Shown here: one piece after another, positions 16,961 to 26,319 of the stretch | How the letters are laid out: every line of letters starts with the position of its first letter | Numbering within the stretch: the first letter of the stretch is position 1 | NCBI GenBank assembly: GCA_040223695.1 | Contig: JAVKFU010000007.1 | Span: forward strand, 1-64,000 | Length of the DNA stretch: 64,000 nt | Direction of reading: 5' to 3' | Origin: Deltaproteobacteria bacterium | Lineage (GTDB): Bacteria > Desulfobacterota_D > UBA1144 > Nemesobacterales > UBA2774 | Notes under the pieces: model-generated | What the model was told of the DNA's origin: nothing | Database searches by the model: none | The model's input: the letters and a program-made list of their open reading frames with translations, nothing else | Program-made: the position numbers and the translations under genes

Positions 16961-17824
16961 CTAAATTGCCATTAATTCAACGCGAGAGTCAGCCCTTACC
17001 CATATTTCTCTCAGGATTTCCTCAGGAGTAATCACATCTGAGGTAGTAAACCAATACATGATCCCAAACCCCAACTTTCTTGTGACTTTCATGATAGATT
17101 GAAGTCTCGTATTATTAGTAGTTACTGTGAGAACCCTGAAATTTTTTCCGCCAAACCTGTCTCGAAACAGCCCTCTTTCAAAGTACATCTTATATCCTTT
17201 CATCTTCCTCTTAAACACTTTAGAAGCTGTCTCTGTATACCTGTCAACCTCCAGGAAAAAGTGCGCAGTCCCCTTAGGCGTATGTAAAACAAAATAGGCA
17301 TCGGGAATTAGAATTATGCTCCTCCCTCTTTCTCGTATCTTTTCTCCATAAGAGATGTTGCCTTTCTTAAGCTTTAGTTCCTCCCTATTACTCCACTCCT
17401 TAAGTGAATAGCCGTCATTATTCCTGCACGCTTCTTCTAGCGCTAATCTGAACCGTATTAACTCTAGCTCATGTTCAAGGAACTCTCCCCCTACCCTGTT
17501 TTTGCTCTTTGACCATCCAAGCTCTTCTCTGGATACTTTAAGCTTTCTTGAAAGCACTCTCGCTCCTTCAGTCCAGAGAGCATAGAGAAGCTCGCTTTTA
17601 CCCTCGGTCACTGGTCTTTGAATCCGGTCAAGAAACCCGTGATCGTAGAGCTTCCTAAGACGCCTGTCCGCAAAGCTCTTTGAATTAAAAAACATTTTGG
17701 TCATCTGCGATGAAGTTAAAAAGCGATATGTATAGATCGATTTTAATATTTCTATATCCCTTAGGCTTAACTCAAGCCTTTCGTGAGGAATTCTCTCTGT
17801 CCATGCCCTTCTTCTTTTCTGCAT
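16961..17824 (-). CDS. replication-relaxation family protein
   Basis: A 287-residue protein with an N-terminal winged helix: RLELSLRDIEILKSIYTYRFLTSSQMTKMFFNSKSFADRRLRKLYDHGFLDRI. A later nuclease-like part includes LIPDAYFVLHTPKGTAHFFLEVDRYTE (D...E.D). This pattern fits the replication-relaxation (Replic_Relax) family found beside TraD-type ATPases on mobilizable elements, probably helping DNA processing for transfer or replication. The gene follows the ATPase after only 4 bp, so they form an operon. Catalytic activity is not certain. Confidence 0.7.
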   Translation of the reverse strand: MQKRRRAWTERIPHERLELSLRDIEILKSIYTYRFLTSSQMTKMFFNSKSFADRRLRKLYDHGFLDRIQRPVTEGKSELLYALWTEGARVLSRKLKVSREELGWSKSKNRVGGEFLEHELELIRFRLALEEACRNNDGYSLKEWSNREELKLKKGNISYGEKIRERGRSIILIPDAYFVLHTPKGTAHFFLEVDRYTETASKVFKRKMKGYKMYFERGLFRDRFGGKNFRVLTVTTNNTRLQSIMKVTRKLGFGIMYWFTTSDVITPEEILREIWVRADSRVELMAI

Positions 17825-17828
17825 ATCC

Positions 17829-20366
17829 CTATTCCTTTTCGTAGAAATCTTCTATGTCTTTTGGGATAGGTTCTTCCTTTTGCCGCTCTGCTTTAAGCTC
17901 TCTTTCTATACTCTCGCGCGTTGTTGCATATGTATTCCTTGACATACTGCGGATTGTTTCCTTTCTCTTCTTTGCTATGTCTTCCGAAGGCATCTCTGGG
18001 GGAGGATAGGTAGATAAGTTAAAATCAAACTCCGCCCTATCAATCCTTGCGACAGCTTCCCCAATACTTAAGTTCTGAAGATCGTTTGCGTCAAAAGAGG
18101 AAAACCCCTCATACAGTTTTCTTGCATCAAAATCCCCGAGCCTGAAGCACACACGTGTGATAGGGTTTGATATAACAGATGAAGCTACCTCTCTGTCCTT
18201 CCCCCAGATTTGCATAAGGTCTTGGTGAGCTAATATGAGTCCAAGCCTGTATTTCCGTGCTCCTGAAAGAATGGACTCCATGGACTTCGTGATGAAGTTT
18301 TGAAACTCATCAATGTAGAGATAGAAGTTCTTCCTCTCGGTTTCTTCTATCTCTTGTCGTGACATTACCGTCTGCTGGAGCTTTGAGACGATAAGAGCTC
18401 CAAGCGTATATGCGTTCTCTTCTCCTATCCCTCCGTGAGAGAGCTTGCAGAAAAGAATTTTCCCCTCATCCATAATCTTTCTGAAATCAAGCCTGTTTTC
18501 CCGTTGAGAAACTATGTTTCGTATGATCTTAGGTCTCAGGAATGTATCGAGCCGTGTAAGAACAGCTCCCTCCGGTCTTCCGGGAAGAAGAGGAAATTCT
18601 CTTCTCCAGTAAAACACTATCTCTTCATCCGTTACGGTATCAAGATACTCTTCTCTATAATCCTCATCCACTAGAAATCTTCTCAGGTCTCGTAACGTTC
18701 CACCTTTTGGACTCTCAAGGAATGCGAGAATTGCATTTGAAAGAACAGAGTTCATCTGATCTCCCCAGCTTGTAGAAAACCTCCGAAATATCGATGCGAG
18801 GTCTGATGCCAGGAGGGTCTTTTCATGCTCACTATGTGCATACAGGATATTAAAGCCTACGGGGTACTCCTCATCTGAGGGGTCAAAGAGTATCACGTCT
18901 TGAAATCTATCTTCCGGTATTCTTGGAAGAATCTGCTGGTCAATCAAATCTCCGTGCGGGTCGAGCACAGCTAGTCCCTCTCCGTTGTGAATGTCTTGCA
19001 CAATCATATTGAGAATAAGGTTGGTTTTTCCTGTCCCGGATGCGCCAATTACATACATGTGTTTAGTTCTGTATTCAGGGTTTAAGGTTACTATCTTTTT
19101 CTCGCCCCGGTGAATGTTCTCCCCAAGAATGAGCTTATGGCCTAGTGCAATAACAGGACATGCCTTTGTTCGGGTTGTTACCTCTTCGAGTTTCTCGGAA
19201 TGAATGGATGGTGACGGCAGATGCACCATGGAGGCAAGCTCTTCTGCATTAAGGAGCATGCCGAATCTGAAGCTTGCACGGTTGAGAACACAACTAAGGA
19301 GTTCGCCTGGTGCATACAATCCATCCCCCGGAAACATTGTAAATCTCTGGAACGTGGTAGAGAACTGATTGAGAAATCCTTCGAGTCTTTGGGCTATATG
19401 TTCATGAGAGGCAATCACGTTTAAGCAGATAGCAAAGAGGGGAGATTTAGTCTTCTGCTTTGCCATCTCAAGTATATTCGGCTCGGTTATAGAGGGGAGT
19501 GACGGGTTAAATTCATCTCGTGCAGCGGTAAGTATGTTTAGCGCCCAGTTGTGCTTTACAGGGACCAAGGTAACCTGAAGAACTCCGAATTCATCCTCCC
19601 CAAGGTCTTCGAAAGCTCCCATAACTACACCGAGAGGGTCTGTATTGAAATTTGAGAAGATCTTTAAAGCACAGAAATGGGTATTTGAAAGAACGTATTC
19701 CCGTATGATGTATCCGTTTGTATTCTCTTCCGTATCCTTATTAGATTGAGGAATAATATCAGATAGAAGGTCGCTTGATTCTACGAACTCGGTATATGGG
19801 AAGTGTGTGAGGAGCTGACCCATTAGGTGCTTGAAGTGCGGAGACCGGCAACAGAATTGCGTTGAGATTTTCTCGTGGGACCCTACAATTTCAAAGCTTG
19901 CCGGATGAAATACTTCTCTTAAGGAAAGAAGGAATTGAATAGATATAGCAGGGTTTACTTCTTCATCTTTTGAGCGAAGAATTCGTATATATTTCTCCTC
20001 ACCCTCGGGGATGTAATAGTCAGGAGTAAACGGATTTATGTATTCTCTATTTCGATTGAGCCATCTATGGAATGGACTTGACTCAAAGGGTTTTTCTATA
20101 CCCATGAGATAGAGATCTGCGGGGGCAAGCTCTCCGTAATTATATTTTGAGAATGGCGGCTCTAATGATACGAAGTCGTTAAAGACAATATGTCCTCCCA
20201 TTCCCCGTGCCATCTCTGCTTCGAGCTTTAATTCCTTAGCCTGTGATACCTTTTTTATCTCAAATCTTTGTTGCGGAGAATATGATTCCTCTACTTTTCT
20301 AAGAGGGAGGTGTTCTGTTTTTACAAGTTTTCTCCCCGCTACGTCTATCTCTTTCTCAGATGTCAA
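17829..20366 (-). CDS. HerA/TraD-type conjugative DNA-transfer ATPase
   Basis: About 845 residues. The N-terminal half (about 400 residues) has no clear match but resembles the N-region of conjugation ATPases. The C-terminal motor has Walker A GASGTGKTN, the block AVLDPHGDLIDQQIL, Walker B YLYIDEFQNF, and the GARKYRLGLILAHQDLMQI segment typical of TraD/VirD4-like pumps. It would drive ssDNA or dsDNA transfer. TTG 20366 is preferred because GAGGTGG stands before it and it overlaps the upstream zinc-ribbon gene by 11 bp. A second, shorter paralogue lies at 43748. No other type IV secretion genes are seen. Confidence 0.8.
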   Translation of the reverse strand: MTSEKEIDVAGRKLVKTEHLPLRKVEESYSPQQRFEIKKVSQAKELKLEAEMARGMGGHIVFNDFVSLEPPFSKYNYGELAPADLYLMGIEKPFESSPFHRWLNRNREYINPFTPDYYIPEGEEKYIRILRSKDEEVNPAISIQFLLSLREVFHPASFEIVGSHEKISTQFCCRSPHFKHLMGQLLTHFPYTEFVESSDLLSDIIPQSNKDTEENTNGYIIREYVLSNTHFCALKIFSNFNTDPLGVVMGAFEDLGEDEFGVLQVTLVPVKHNWALNILTAARDEFNPSLPSITEPNILEMAKQKTKSPLFAICLNVIASHEHIAQRLEGFLNQFSTTFQRFTMFPGDGLYAPGELLSCVLNRASFRFGMLLNAEELASMVHLPSPSIHSEKLEEVTTRTKACPVIALGHKLILGENIHRGEKKIVTLNPEYRTKHMYVIGASGTGKTNLILNMIVQDIHNGEGLAVLDPHGDLIDQQILPRIPEDRFQDVILFDPSDEEYPVGFNILYAHSEHEKTLLASDLASIFRRFSTSWGDQMNSVLSNAILAFLESPKGGTLRDLRRFLVDEDYREEYLDTVTDEEIVFYWRREFPLLPGRPEGAVLTRLDTFLRPKIIRNIVSQRENRLDFRKIMDEGKILFCKLSHGGIGEENAYTLGALIVSKLQQTVMSRQEIEETERKNFYLYIDEFQNFITKSMESILSGARKYRLGLILAHQDLMQIWGKDREVASSVISNPITRVCFRLGDFDARKLYEGFSSFDANDLQNLSIGEAVARIDRAEFDFNLSTYPPPEMPSEDIAKKRKETIRSMSRNTYATTRESIERELKAERQKEEPIPKDIEDFYEKE

Positions 20367-20706
20367 TTGCCACCTCACACTTTGGACATGGGATATATCC
20401 AAAAGAGCCTTTACAGTTGTTGCACTTATCGAATGCATGGCGTGAGGCTACATACCCACAACCGCATTTCCATTTGCCGTAGAGGTCCAACATGGTCCCG
20501 CAGTGAGAACATTGGGCTACAGCTATAAAGGATTTATGGAGGGCGCGTGTGATCCAGTAGGAAGCTATGAGGTTGATAATAATGAGAAAACCAAAGAATG
20601 CCGAGGCACCTCCGCTTCCAGAGGCAGGGGCAATGATTACCAAAATTATAGTTGACCCAATAACGTATCCCCAGGTAATAAGCCTTTTTTTGCCTCGTAT
20701 ACCCAC
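20356..20706 (-). CDS. membrane protein with double zinc ribbon
   Basis: A 116-residue protein. Two hydrophobic segments (about 12-28 and 33-52) are followed by CSHCGTML, CGCGY, CNNCKG and CPKCEV, four cysteine pairs that form two zinc knuckles on one side of the membrane. GTG start with GGAGGGAG upstream. It overlaps the transfer ATPase gene, so it may be a partner at the membrane. No family recognised. Confidence 0.6.
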   Translation of the reverse strand: MGIRGKKRLITWGYVIGSTIILVIIAPASGSGGASAFFGFLIIINLIASYWITRALHKSFIAVAQCSHCGTMLDLYGKWKCGCGYVASRHAFDKCNNCKGSFGYIPCPKCEVAIDI

Positions 20707-20738
20707 CCTTTTCTCCCTCCAAAAAAGCCTTTCTACAT

Positions 20739-21017
20739 CTAATCCAGCTTCTCTGGCTTCTGATTATGCATTTGAGCCATAAAGAGACTGTTTATCCTTT
20801 GAGCTCCGGTGTATGCGGTAATAACAGCTATAAAACAGACGGCAGCGTAGGTAACAAATCCTATGAATATGAAAGCGAGAGGAATAGATAACAGCGCAAT
20901 TATTATATAGAGAATACCAACCCCTGTATGTCCGTTATAGAGTTGTCCAAGACCGGGAAGTAATGCAGATAAAAAAAGAGCGAATAATGGACTCTTTATC
21001 TGTACGGGTTTTTGCAC
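20739..21017 (-). CDS. small TM2-domain-like membrane protein
   Basis: A 92-residue protein with PLFALFLSALLPGLGQLYNGHTGVGILYIIIALLSIPLAF, the GxGxxYxG-type hairpin of TM2-like proteins, and a further hydrophobic stretch. GTG start with AGGAGG. It precedes the zinc-ribbon and ATPase genes on the same strand and probably belongs to the same operon. The 296 bp upstream (21018-21313) show no gene. Confidence 0.6.
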   Translation of the reverse strand: MQKPVQIKSPLFALFLSALLPGLGQLYNGHTGVGILYIIIALLSIPLAFIFIGFVTYAAVCFIAVITAYTGAQRINSLFMAQMHNQKPEKLD

Positions 21018-21313
21018 CCCAACCTCCTAGGGGGGTGATTAGGAGGGTACTTGTTTTTTCCATAGCGAATGGTGAAATAAGGAAATAATTGGAGAAAGAA
21101 AAGGTCTTTGGAAAAGAAGTAATGAAGCTAACTTTCTGTCGTTAGTAGAAAATTCTGTTCGGCGTCCTCATGCCCATGTAGTTATCATAAACACCCCTTA
21201 AACCACTCCCCCTTATGTATTTCTTATTTAAAGTTTTTACTATTCTTGGAATAAAAAGTCAATAGTTTTTTTATCTCACATCCTAATAGCCATAGGCATA
21301 CTTGATTTAAAGA

Positions 21314-22642
21314 CTATTTTTTCTTAACATTCACTTCGCTCACATCCGAGTAAATGCTAAACGCACCGCTTGTTATCTCTATTTCATCTACAAAAAGTTC
21401 TACCGTATAATCCCCCTCGTGCCATTTCCCGCCGTACTTCTCTCCGAAGCCCTCATTCCAGGAAGAATATGTCTGATGTGGGGGAAGAAAAGCATCTACA
21501 ATTTGTTCTGTCAAAATACTTCCGTCAGGTTTGTAATAAATTGCATGTATTTTGAAGTCAATCTTCTGGGGCGGCGCTGGGTGCTTTAGGAGAAGCTCCC
21601 AAGAGAGATATTTCGCTTTTGATTGAGGGAAGCGATTCGTATACACCTTTTCTTGGGTAGAAGAATTACTCTCAAAAAACCGTAACTGGGTTATATCCGC
21701 ATTTAATGATGGAATATATTCAAGCCCAGAACCTTTTACACCTTCGCCACTTATAGTAAACAACCTCCACACATCATACGCTTGTTTGTTTCTGTATAAT
21801 TTAAGCGCCTCATACTCGCGCGCGTAAAGTTCCAATTTGCTCTCCTCGGGAATTGTCTCGTCTTTACTCAACAGGTGAAGGGCTTTCTCTTGCGTCACTA
21901 CTGCTTTCGTATACTGGCCGTCTCGTGCATATGCGACAGCAAGTACTCCTACATATTGCCAATTACCCTCTTTTTGGGATACTGCATTCAATGCATATGT
22001 GATCGCCTTTTTGCTGTCCTTAGGATTTCGAGAAGTAGCATAAATCCATGCCAGCTGATATTGCGCACCCACAAGACCCTGATCTGCGGCTTTTTGTAAC
22101 AACGTAATCGCGGTTTGTGTATCTCGTGGAAGGTGAAAACCATATAAGTACCATCTCCCTAACAAGTCTTGCGCTTTCGCATTCCCCATAGAAGATGCTT
22201 CTTTCAAAAGCACAATAGCCTCGTCGTATTTCCCTTCGCGTGAAAACAACCGTTCGGCCTCAAGAACCATATTCGCCGCCTTCACTTCCTTCTCTATACG
22301 TCCCGCTTCCATTGAGTACGCAGAGACAAATGTCATATACTCACCGTTCATGTCTATCTGTAAGAGCGCATTGTTTTGGGATCCTATCATGACGAGTTCA
22401 GTACCACATTTGTTCATTTCAATTTTTATGCGGCCATCGTTCAGTACAGTCCATCTGCACGCCCTTCGTATGTCGTACTCCTGGAGGTAACAGCTATGAT
22501 CATCGAAAAATTCAAGTATATCTCGTCCATAGGTAAATTCCGTATAGCCCATCCATACTCCTTCTAACTGATATGGAGTATCTCTCCCTCCGCAGCTTAC
22601 ACATAAAAAAAGCAGTACAAAAACTGCTCTATATGTTTTCAC
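21314..22642 (-). CDS. exported Sel1-repeat protein (probable lipoprotein)
   Basis: A 442-residue protein. The signal sequence MKTYRAVFVLLFLCVSCGG ends in a cysteine that could be lipidated, although the lipobox (CVSC) is not ideal. Residues about 130-260 carry Sel1-like TPR units (NAKAQDLLGRWYLYG, GLVGAQYQLAWIYATS). The C-terminal 150 residues form a beta-rich domain ending GDYTVELFVDEIEITSGAF. Start overlaps the preceding small regulator by 14 bp. Sel1 repeats mediate protein contacts; role unknown. Confidence 0.7.
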   Translation of the reverse strand: MKTYRAVFVLLFLCVSCGGRDTPYQLEGVWMGYTEFTYGRDILEFFDDHSCYLQEYDIRRACRWTVLNDGRIKIEMNKCGTELVMIGSQNNALLQIDMNGEYMTFVSAYSMEAGRIEKEVKAANMVLEAERLFSREGKYDEAIVLLKEASSMGNAKAQDLLGRWYLYGFHLPRDTQTAITLLQKAADQGLVGAQYQLAWIYATSRNPKDSKKAITYALNAVSQKEGNWQYVGVLAVAYARDGQYTKAVVTQEKALHLLSKDETIPEESKLELYAREYEALKLYRNKQAYDVWRLFTISGEGVKGSGLEYIPSLNADITQLRFFESNSSTQEKVYTNRFPQSKAKYLSWELLLKHPAPPQKIDFKIHAIYYKPDGSILTEQIVDAFLPPHQTYSSWNEGFGEKYGGKWHEGDYTVELFVDEIEITSGAFSIYSDVSEVNVKKK

Positions 22643-22871
22643 GATTTTGTTCCTTTGTAAGCTCAGGGATATCGAGGAAGCGGGATATTTTTTTGAGAAT
22701 CCGGGTTGCTACTATACCCCTTTCATTCCCCCACTTGCCATGCATTACGTCATAAACCGAGTTGTAGTGCTCATCTATAGCTTCAGCCAGGTCTTTGATC
22801 GTCATTCCACGCAACGCAAGCTTGCTCTTGACTACCCGATCAATCAAAAGTAGTATCCCTTTACTTTCCAA
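22629..22871 (-). CDS. small Cro/C1-type DNA-binding protein
   Basis: An 80-residue protein with VKSKLALRGMTIKDLAEAIDEHYNSVYDVMHGKWGNERG, an XRE-like helix-turn-helix. The TTG start lies inside a 19-bp palindrome (22866-22884). It is divergent from the XRE regulator at 22941, with operators between, a layout like a phage lysogeny switch. Confidence 0.6.
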   Translation of the reverse strand: MESKGILLLIDRVVKSKLALRGMTIKDLAEAIDEHYNSVYDVMHGKWGNERGIVATRILKKISRFLDIPELTKEQNRENI

Positions 22872-22944
22872 ATTTAATTTGGAATTTAGAGTTTATTATA
22901 TCTCACTCAGCGAGATATGTCAAGATATTATTTTCACTAGGTGA
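22866..22944. promoter_or_regulatory. operator cluster between divergent XRE genes
   Basis: Three palindromes are seen: TTCCAAATT-T-AATTTGGAA (22866-22884), ATATCTC-N7-GAGATAT (22898-22918), and TCACTAGGTGA (22934-22944). The last two share CACT/AGTG-like half sites. The cluster lies between, and partly over, both start codons. Confidence 0.55.
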
Positions 22945-23315
22945 GCTTGTTGCATATCGGAGAAAGAATTAAAGCCGTTCGGCAAGAGTTTGGAATATCC
23001 CAGAAAGTATTTGGAGAAGGCATAGGTATTGCTGACAGTTATGTGTCTGAGATTGAATCGGGGAAAAAGACGCCTTCTTTAACGATTTTACTCGCTATAG
23101 CGTTTAAATACGGGGTCAGTTTAGATTGGCTCAAGTCTGGTAAAGGAGAAAAGTATATAAAAGAGGCCACCTATCTTACCAATAAAGAGATTCAAATATT
23201 AAAAACTCTTAGAAATAAAAAAGAGTTACATGCATTCGTTGTACTCCTCATAGAAAAGTTTAAAGACAAGAAGGAAATTGTTAAGCGCTTAACTGAGTTC
23301 TTGAAGAGTCTCTGA
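22941..23315 (+). CDS. XRE-family transcriptional regulator
   Basis: A 124-residue protein. N-terminal HTH (residues about 6-62): IGERIKAVRQEFGISQKVFGEGIGIADSYVSEIESGKKTPSL. This is followed by VSLDWLKSGKGEKY, as in C1/SinR-like repressors, and a short helical tail. Start GTG 22941 is provisional; TTG 22947 or 22950 are also possible after AGGTGAG. It probably controls the divergent operon and itself. Confidence 0.75.
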   Translation: MSLLHIGERIKAVRQEFGISQKVFGEGIGIADSYVSEIESGKKTPSLTILLAIAFKYGVSLDWLKSGKGEKYIKEATYLTNKEIQILKTLRNKKELHAFVVLLIEKFKDKKEIVKRLTEFLKSL

Positions 23316-23333
23316 ACTTACAAGAAATTCCAA

Positions 23334-23677
23334 AAACCTCCCTCCCCACAAAAAGAAACGGCTTTAGTTCTCAAAGAGCAAATTCAAAATTAGTAATTAC
23401 CCAGGTTTATAAGAGATTGGCCCAATCCCTTTTATTATTTATGCCGTTCCTGATTGACGCTTTATCAGCGTTTATGGGGAGGGAGGTTTCCAGAAGCTTG
23501 CCAGAGCACCGTCAGTCTTATAGATAAGTTCATAATGTTCATACGTTCAGAAACCCTTATATGAGGCCGTAATTTCAGGATTCGTCAAAAAACCATAACC
23601 CTCTAAAAAGCCTTATTTGAAGCCCTATATGAACATATGAACGTTATGAACATTGTATTGAGTTAGACAGGGAGGTT
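23334..23677. other. candidate replication origin (inverted repeats/iterons)
   Basis: The gene-free interval 23316-23686 holds two nested sets of inverted repeats. Perfect 14-bp arms AAACCTCCCTCCCC lie at 23334-23347 and inverted at 23476-23489, with a third partial copy at 23669-23677. A 21-bp arm GTTCATAATGTTCATACGTT+C (23528-23548) is inverted at 23631-23651 with 19 of 21 matches. Each 21-mer itself contains GTTCAT units. An A+T-rich stretch lies between. The position beside the primase-helicase gene suggests an origin. Confidence 0.5.
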
Positions 23678-23686
23678 CCGGTAGTT

Positions 23687-26011
23687 TTAAGACACGATCA
23701 ATTCATCAGAGCTACCTTTATCCAGGATTCCATACTTCTCGTATAACCGCTCAACTTTTGCATTTTCCCGTTCCGGTATGACAAAACCACCCATTCTCTT
23801 CTCCGGCTTGAGCTGAAGCTTCTTTCTGATTATGCTGCCTATCCATTTGGGAGTAATCTGCCTTGAGTAATCTTCTGCGTACTTATAGACAAACTCATTC
23901 GTTATGTCTTTTATGGAAGGCTCCTCCTCTGATTCTCCTAAGCTACGGATACATTCAAGAACCTGAGCCTCCATCTCCATACCCCGCTCTGTAATAATCT
24001 GTTTGTGATAGTCTCTCGCAATATTCTTTAAATCGAGTTTTGTCTTCTCATCTTCGATTACACTAAGGAGTGGAACGAAGACCTGATTAAGTCTCGGTTC
24101 GATTGACCTATCCACAAGATCGGGGTTCACCTTCCTTTTCCCAAGATTTCTGAGCCTGAACATAAGAAGCTTGTTTCTCAAACGCTCTGCTCTTTCCTTG
24201 TGTTCATCTGTGAGGTTAATGGGAATATCCGCTCTCAATCTCCTTTGACCCATCTCTTCTGTAATGCACCGTGACTCCAAAGCTCTATCTTGAAATAAAC
24301 CTCTTGTTGCCACTATCTTGGGACCGAACACCTGGTATGCCTTTGGACTGAATTCCTTTCCGTTTTTAGATTCACTCCTCAAGACCGGGAAGCCCTTAGC
24401 GTTTCCGTTATTGAGTATCTTCACTACCTCTGCTTTCTCATCACTCATCCTGAAATCACCTTCATCTATAATTAGTGTCCCTTTGAATATGTGAAGTATC
24501 CTAAAGATTGGAGAAACAGTAGAGGCTCCGCTAGCAAATATAGGTTTGTAACATAGGGAGCCGAGCGTGAGAAGAAATCTCGTTTTTCCGCTTCCCGCGT
24601 CCCCTATGACCCTTAAATATGGAAGCTCCTTGAAATCATCATAAATCCAGCTAAATAGAACGTAATATGAAGATATATTTTCAAAAAGAGGAGAAAGGTC
24701 AACATAGTCGTGAATGAACTCACTAATTTCCTGGATAAGCTTTTCTTCTGATACGTACTCCTCAGCATGAGAAGGAAAAAGAACCACCTCGTTTTTGATG
24801 AGATTATTTTTGGGAGAATAAGGGGTGAGATGCACTTTACTTCCAATTTGCACATTATTTTGATAGCTGATTTCCTCACCATTAAAGACTGCGAATTGAG
24901 TTTCTTTCTTGTGCGGATCGTAAACCATCTCAGCAATCCTCCCGTCAGCGAGATTTGCTGAGGGAACATACACTGCATTGTCTTTTCCTTTTCTTGTATA
25001 CTTACGAGTCACTAATGGTACTGATTGTTTTTTTCTTGCTCCTATAAATCTCTTTGCATTCTCCATGGATTTCATAAGGTACTGTCTCTGTCGGTTCCCC
25101 TTTTCTTTGTATTTTCCTGTCGTTGGATACTTCTCAAAAACTCTGATTATTACCTCTTCACCGTAGCCTTTGCTTAGAAGTGAAGCAATTATAGCTTCGT
25201 CCGCCTCTGAGCGGGAAGGGTAGGTAGCTGTCTCTCCTGTTTTGGAGTCCCCAACGTTATTCTGATCCTGAGAGAAATCTCCTGTGATCAGCTTCTTCAC
25301 CTTATCGCTTATCTCAAGGCGGTTAATATCGATATCTGGCATCTCCCTTTGTTCTTCTTTATATGGAGCGGATAACTCAACTGGCATTTTGGGAAGCTCA
25401 TCAAGTATGGCTTCAATAACGTCAGGAGTGATTAAAGAACTCTCAGCATTGTTCAGAAACCCGACAAGCGGCAGTGGTGTAAGATTGTTATTGCCAAGAA
25501 TAACCCTTCGCTCAGGGGTGTGCTTGAGACCGCCGTAATAAGGCAGGTTGATGTAATTCCCGATCTCCACTTTTCTGAGAAAATCCTGTTTTGGAAATAC
25601 CTCCAAGCTATGATTCAATTTTGAAAGGACTGTGTTTAAAATGTGTCGTATCTCCTTTGCCTTTACGGGTGCGGAGAAGAAAACCCAGATATGATACCCC
25701 TTCGATTTAGAGCGTTCGATAAATGTAGGCTTTAATCCCAGATTCCATAATTCATCACGTATCTGTAGCACGAGCTCCATATCGTCTCTGTCTATATCTA
25801 TCGCTCCGAATCGGCATGATCCATCGTCAAGAAGCGAATAAATTCCTAATGACTCCTTGCCTATAAGGTGAAGGAAATAATTCCTCTGCTTGACAGGCTG
25901 TTTTATGCACTCCCCATGCAGCGCACCCCAGGCATCGGTTCTTCCTGAGAAAAGTCTTTCAAATCTATCCGTAATGTTTCTGAGTTGGTCCTGCGGATAA
26001 AGATCGTTCAT
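23687..26011 (-). CDS. primase-helicase (AEP-like primase plus P-loop ATPase)
   Basis: A 774-residue replication protein. The N-terminal part shows archaeo-eukaryotic primase features: FGAIDIDRDD (hhhDhD) near residue 70 and SKGYHIWVFF (the SxH element) near 105. The middle is variable. The C-terminal half has Walker A IGDAGSGKTRF near residue 475 and Walker B TLIIDEGDF, like the helicases fused or linked to plasmid and phage-satellite primases. Start overlaps the CHC2 gene stop (ATGA). Together with the zinc-finger protein and RuvC-like protein it forms a replication-initiation operon with a candidate origin just downstream. Confidence 0.8.
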   Translation of the reverse strand: MNDLYPQDQLRNITDRFERLFSGRTDAWGALHGECIKQPVKQRNYFLHLIGKESLGIYSLLDDGSCRFGAIDIDRDDMELVLQIRDELWNLGLKPTFIERSKSKGYHIWVFFSAPVKAKEIRHILNTVLSKLNHSLEVFPKQDFLRKVEIGNYINLPYYGGLKHTPERRVILGNNNLTPLPLVGFLNNAESSLITPDVIEAILDELPKMPVELSAPYKEEQREMPDIDINRLEISDKVKKLITGDFSQDQNNVGDSKTGETATYPSRSEADEAIIASLLSKGYGEEVIIRVFEKYPTTGKYKEKGNRQRQYLMKSMENAKRFIGARKKQSVPLVTRKYTRKGKDNAVYVPSANLADGRIAEMVYDPHKKETQFAVFNGEEISYQNNVQIGSKVHLTPYSPKNNLIKNEVVLFPSHAEEYVSEEKLIQEISEFIHDYVDLSPLFENISSYYVLFSWIYDDFKELPYLRVIGDAGSGKTRFLLTLGSLCYKPIFASGASTVSPIFRILHIFKGTLIIDEGDFRMSDEKAEVVKILNNGNAKGFPVLRSESKNGKEFSPKAYQVFGPKIVATRGLFQDRALESRCITEEMGQRRLRADIPINLTDEHKERAERLRNKLLMFRLRNLGKRKVNPDLVDRSIEPRLNQVFVPLLSVIEDEKTKLDLKNIARDYHKQIITERGMEMEAQVLECIRSLGESEEEPSIKDITNEFVYKYAEDYSRQITPKWIGSIIRKKLQLKPEKRMGGFVIPERENAKVERLYEKYGILDKGSSDELIVS

Positions 26012-26319
26012 AGCCCTGCATATCGGCTAAGAATAACCTGTATCGTTTCTTTGAGTGTCAGGTTTTCAATCTCCATAATGAATGTCAGAACATCTCCGTT
26101 CCTTTCACAGTTATCGCAGTGGTAAGTTGAATTGATTTTATCCACAGCTATGGAGCCACCACACCCAATGAAGGGGCACTGTCCTATGAGTTCATTCCCT
26201 GAATCGAAGAGAAGTGCATATTCTCTCACTACTTCTTCAATTGATAAATTCGATTTTATGATTGCTATGAGTGCTGGCATCAGGTTATTTGGTTTGTATT
26301 CTTTAGAAAATCTATTCAT
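26008..26319 (-). CDS. CHC2-type zinc-finger protein (detached primase zinc domain)
   Basis: A 103-residue protein with CPFIGCGGSIAVDKINSTYHCDNCERNGDVLTFIMEIENLTLKE, the zinc-binding fold of DnaG-type primases (C..C(G)..C..C; the family histidine position is changed). In DnaG it reads the template; here it is a separate polypeptide next to an AEP-type primase. 4-bp overlaps (ATGA) link it to both neighbours, so expression is coupled. Confidence 0.8.
   Translation of the reverse strand: MNRFSKEYKPNNLMPALIAIIKSNLSIEEVVREYALLFDSGNELIGQCPFIGCGGSIAVDKINSTYHCDNCERNGDVLTFIMEIENLTLKETIQVILSRYAGL

Noticed and set aside
23528-23651. GTTCATA repeats as a CRISPR array
   Set aside because: Repeats are short, contiguous or inverted, with no regular spacers and no cas genes; an origin or operator is a better reading.
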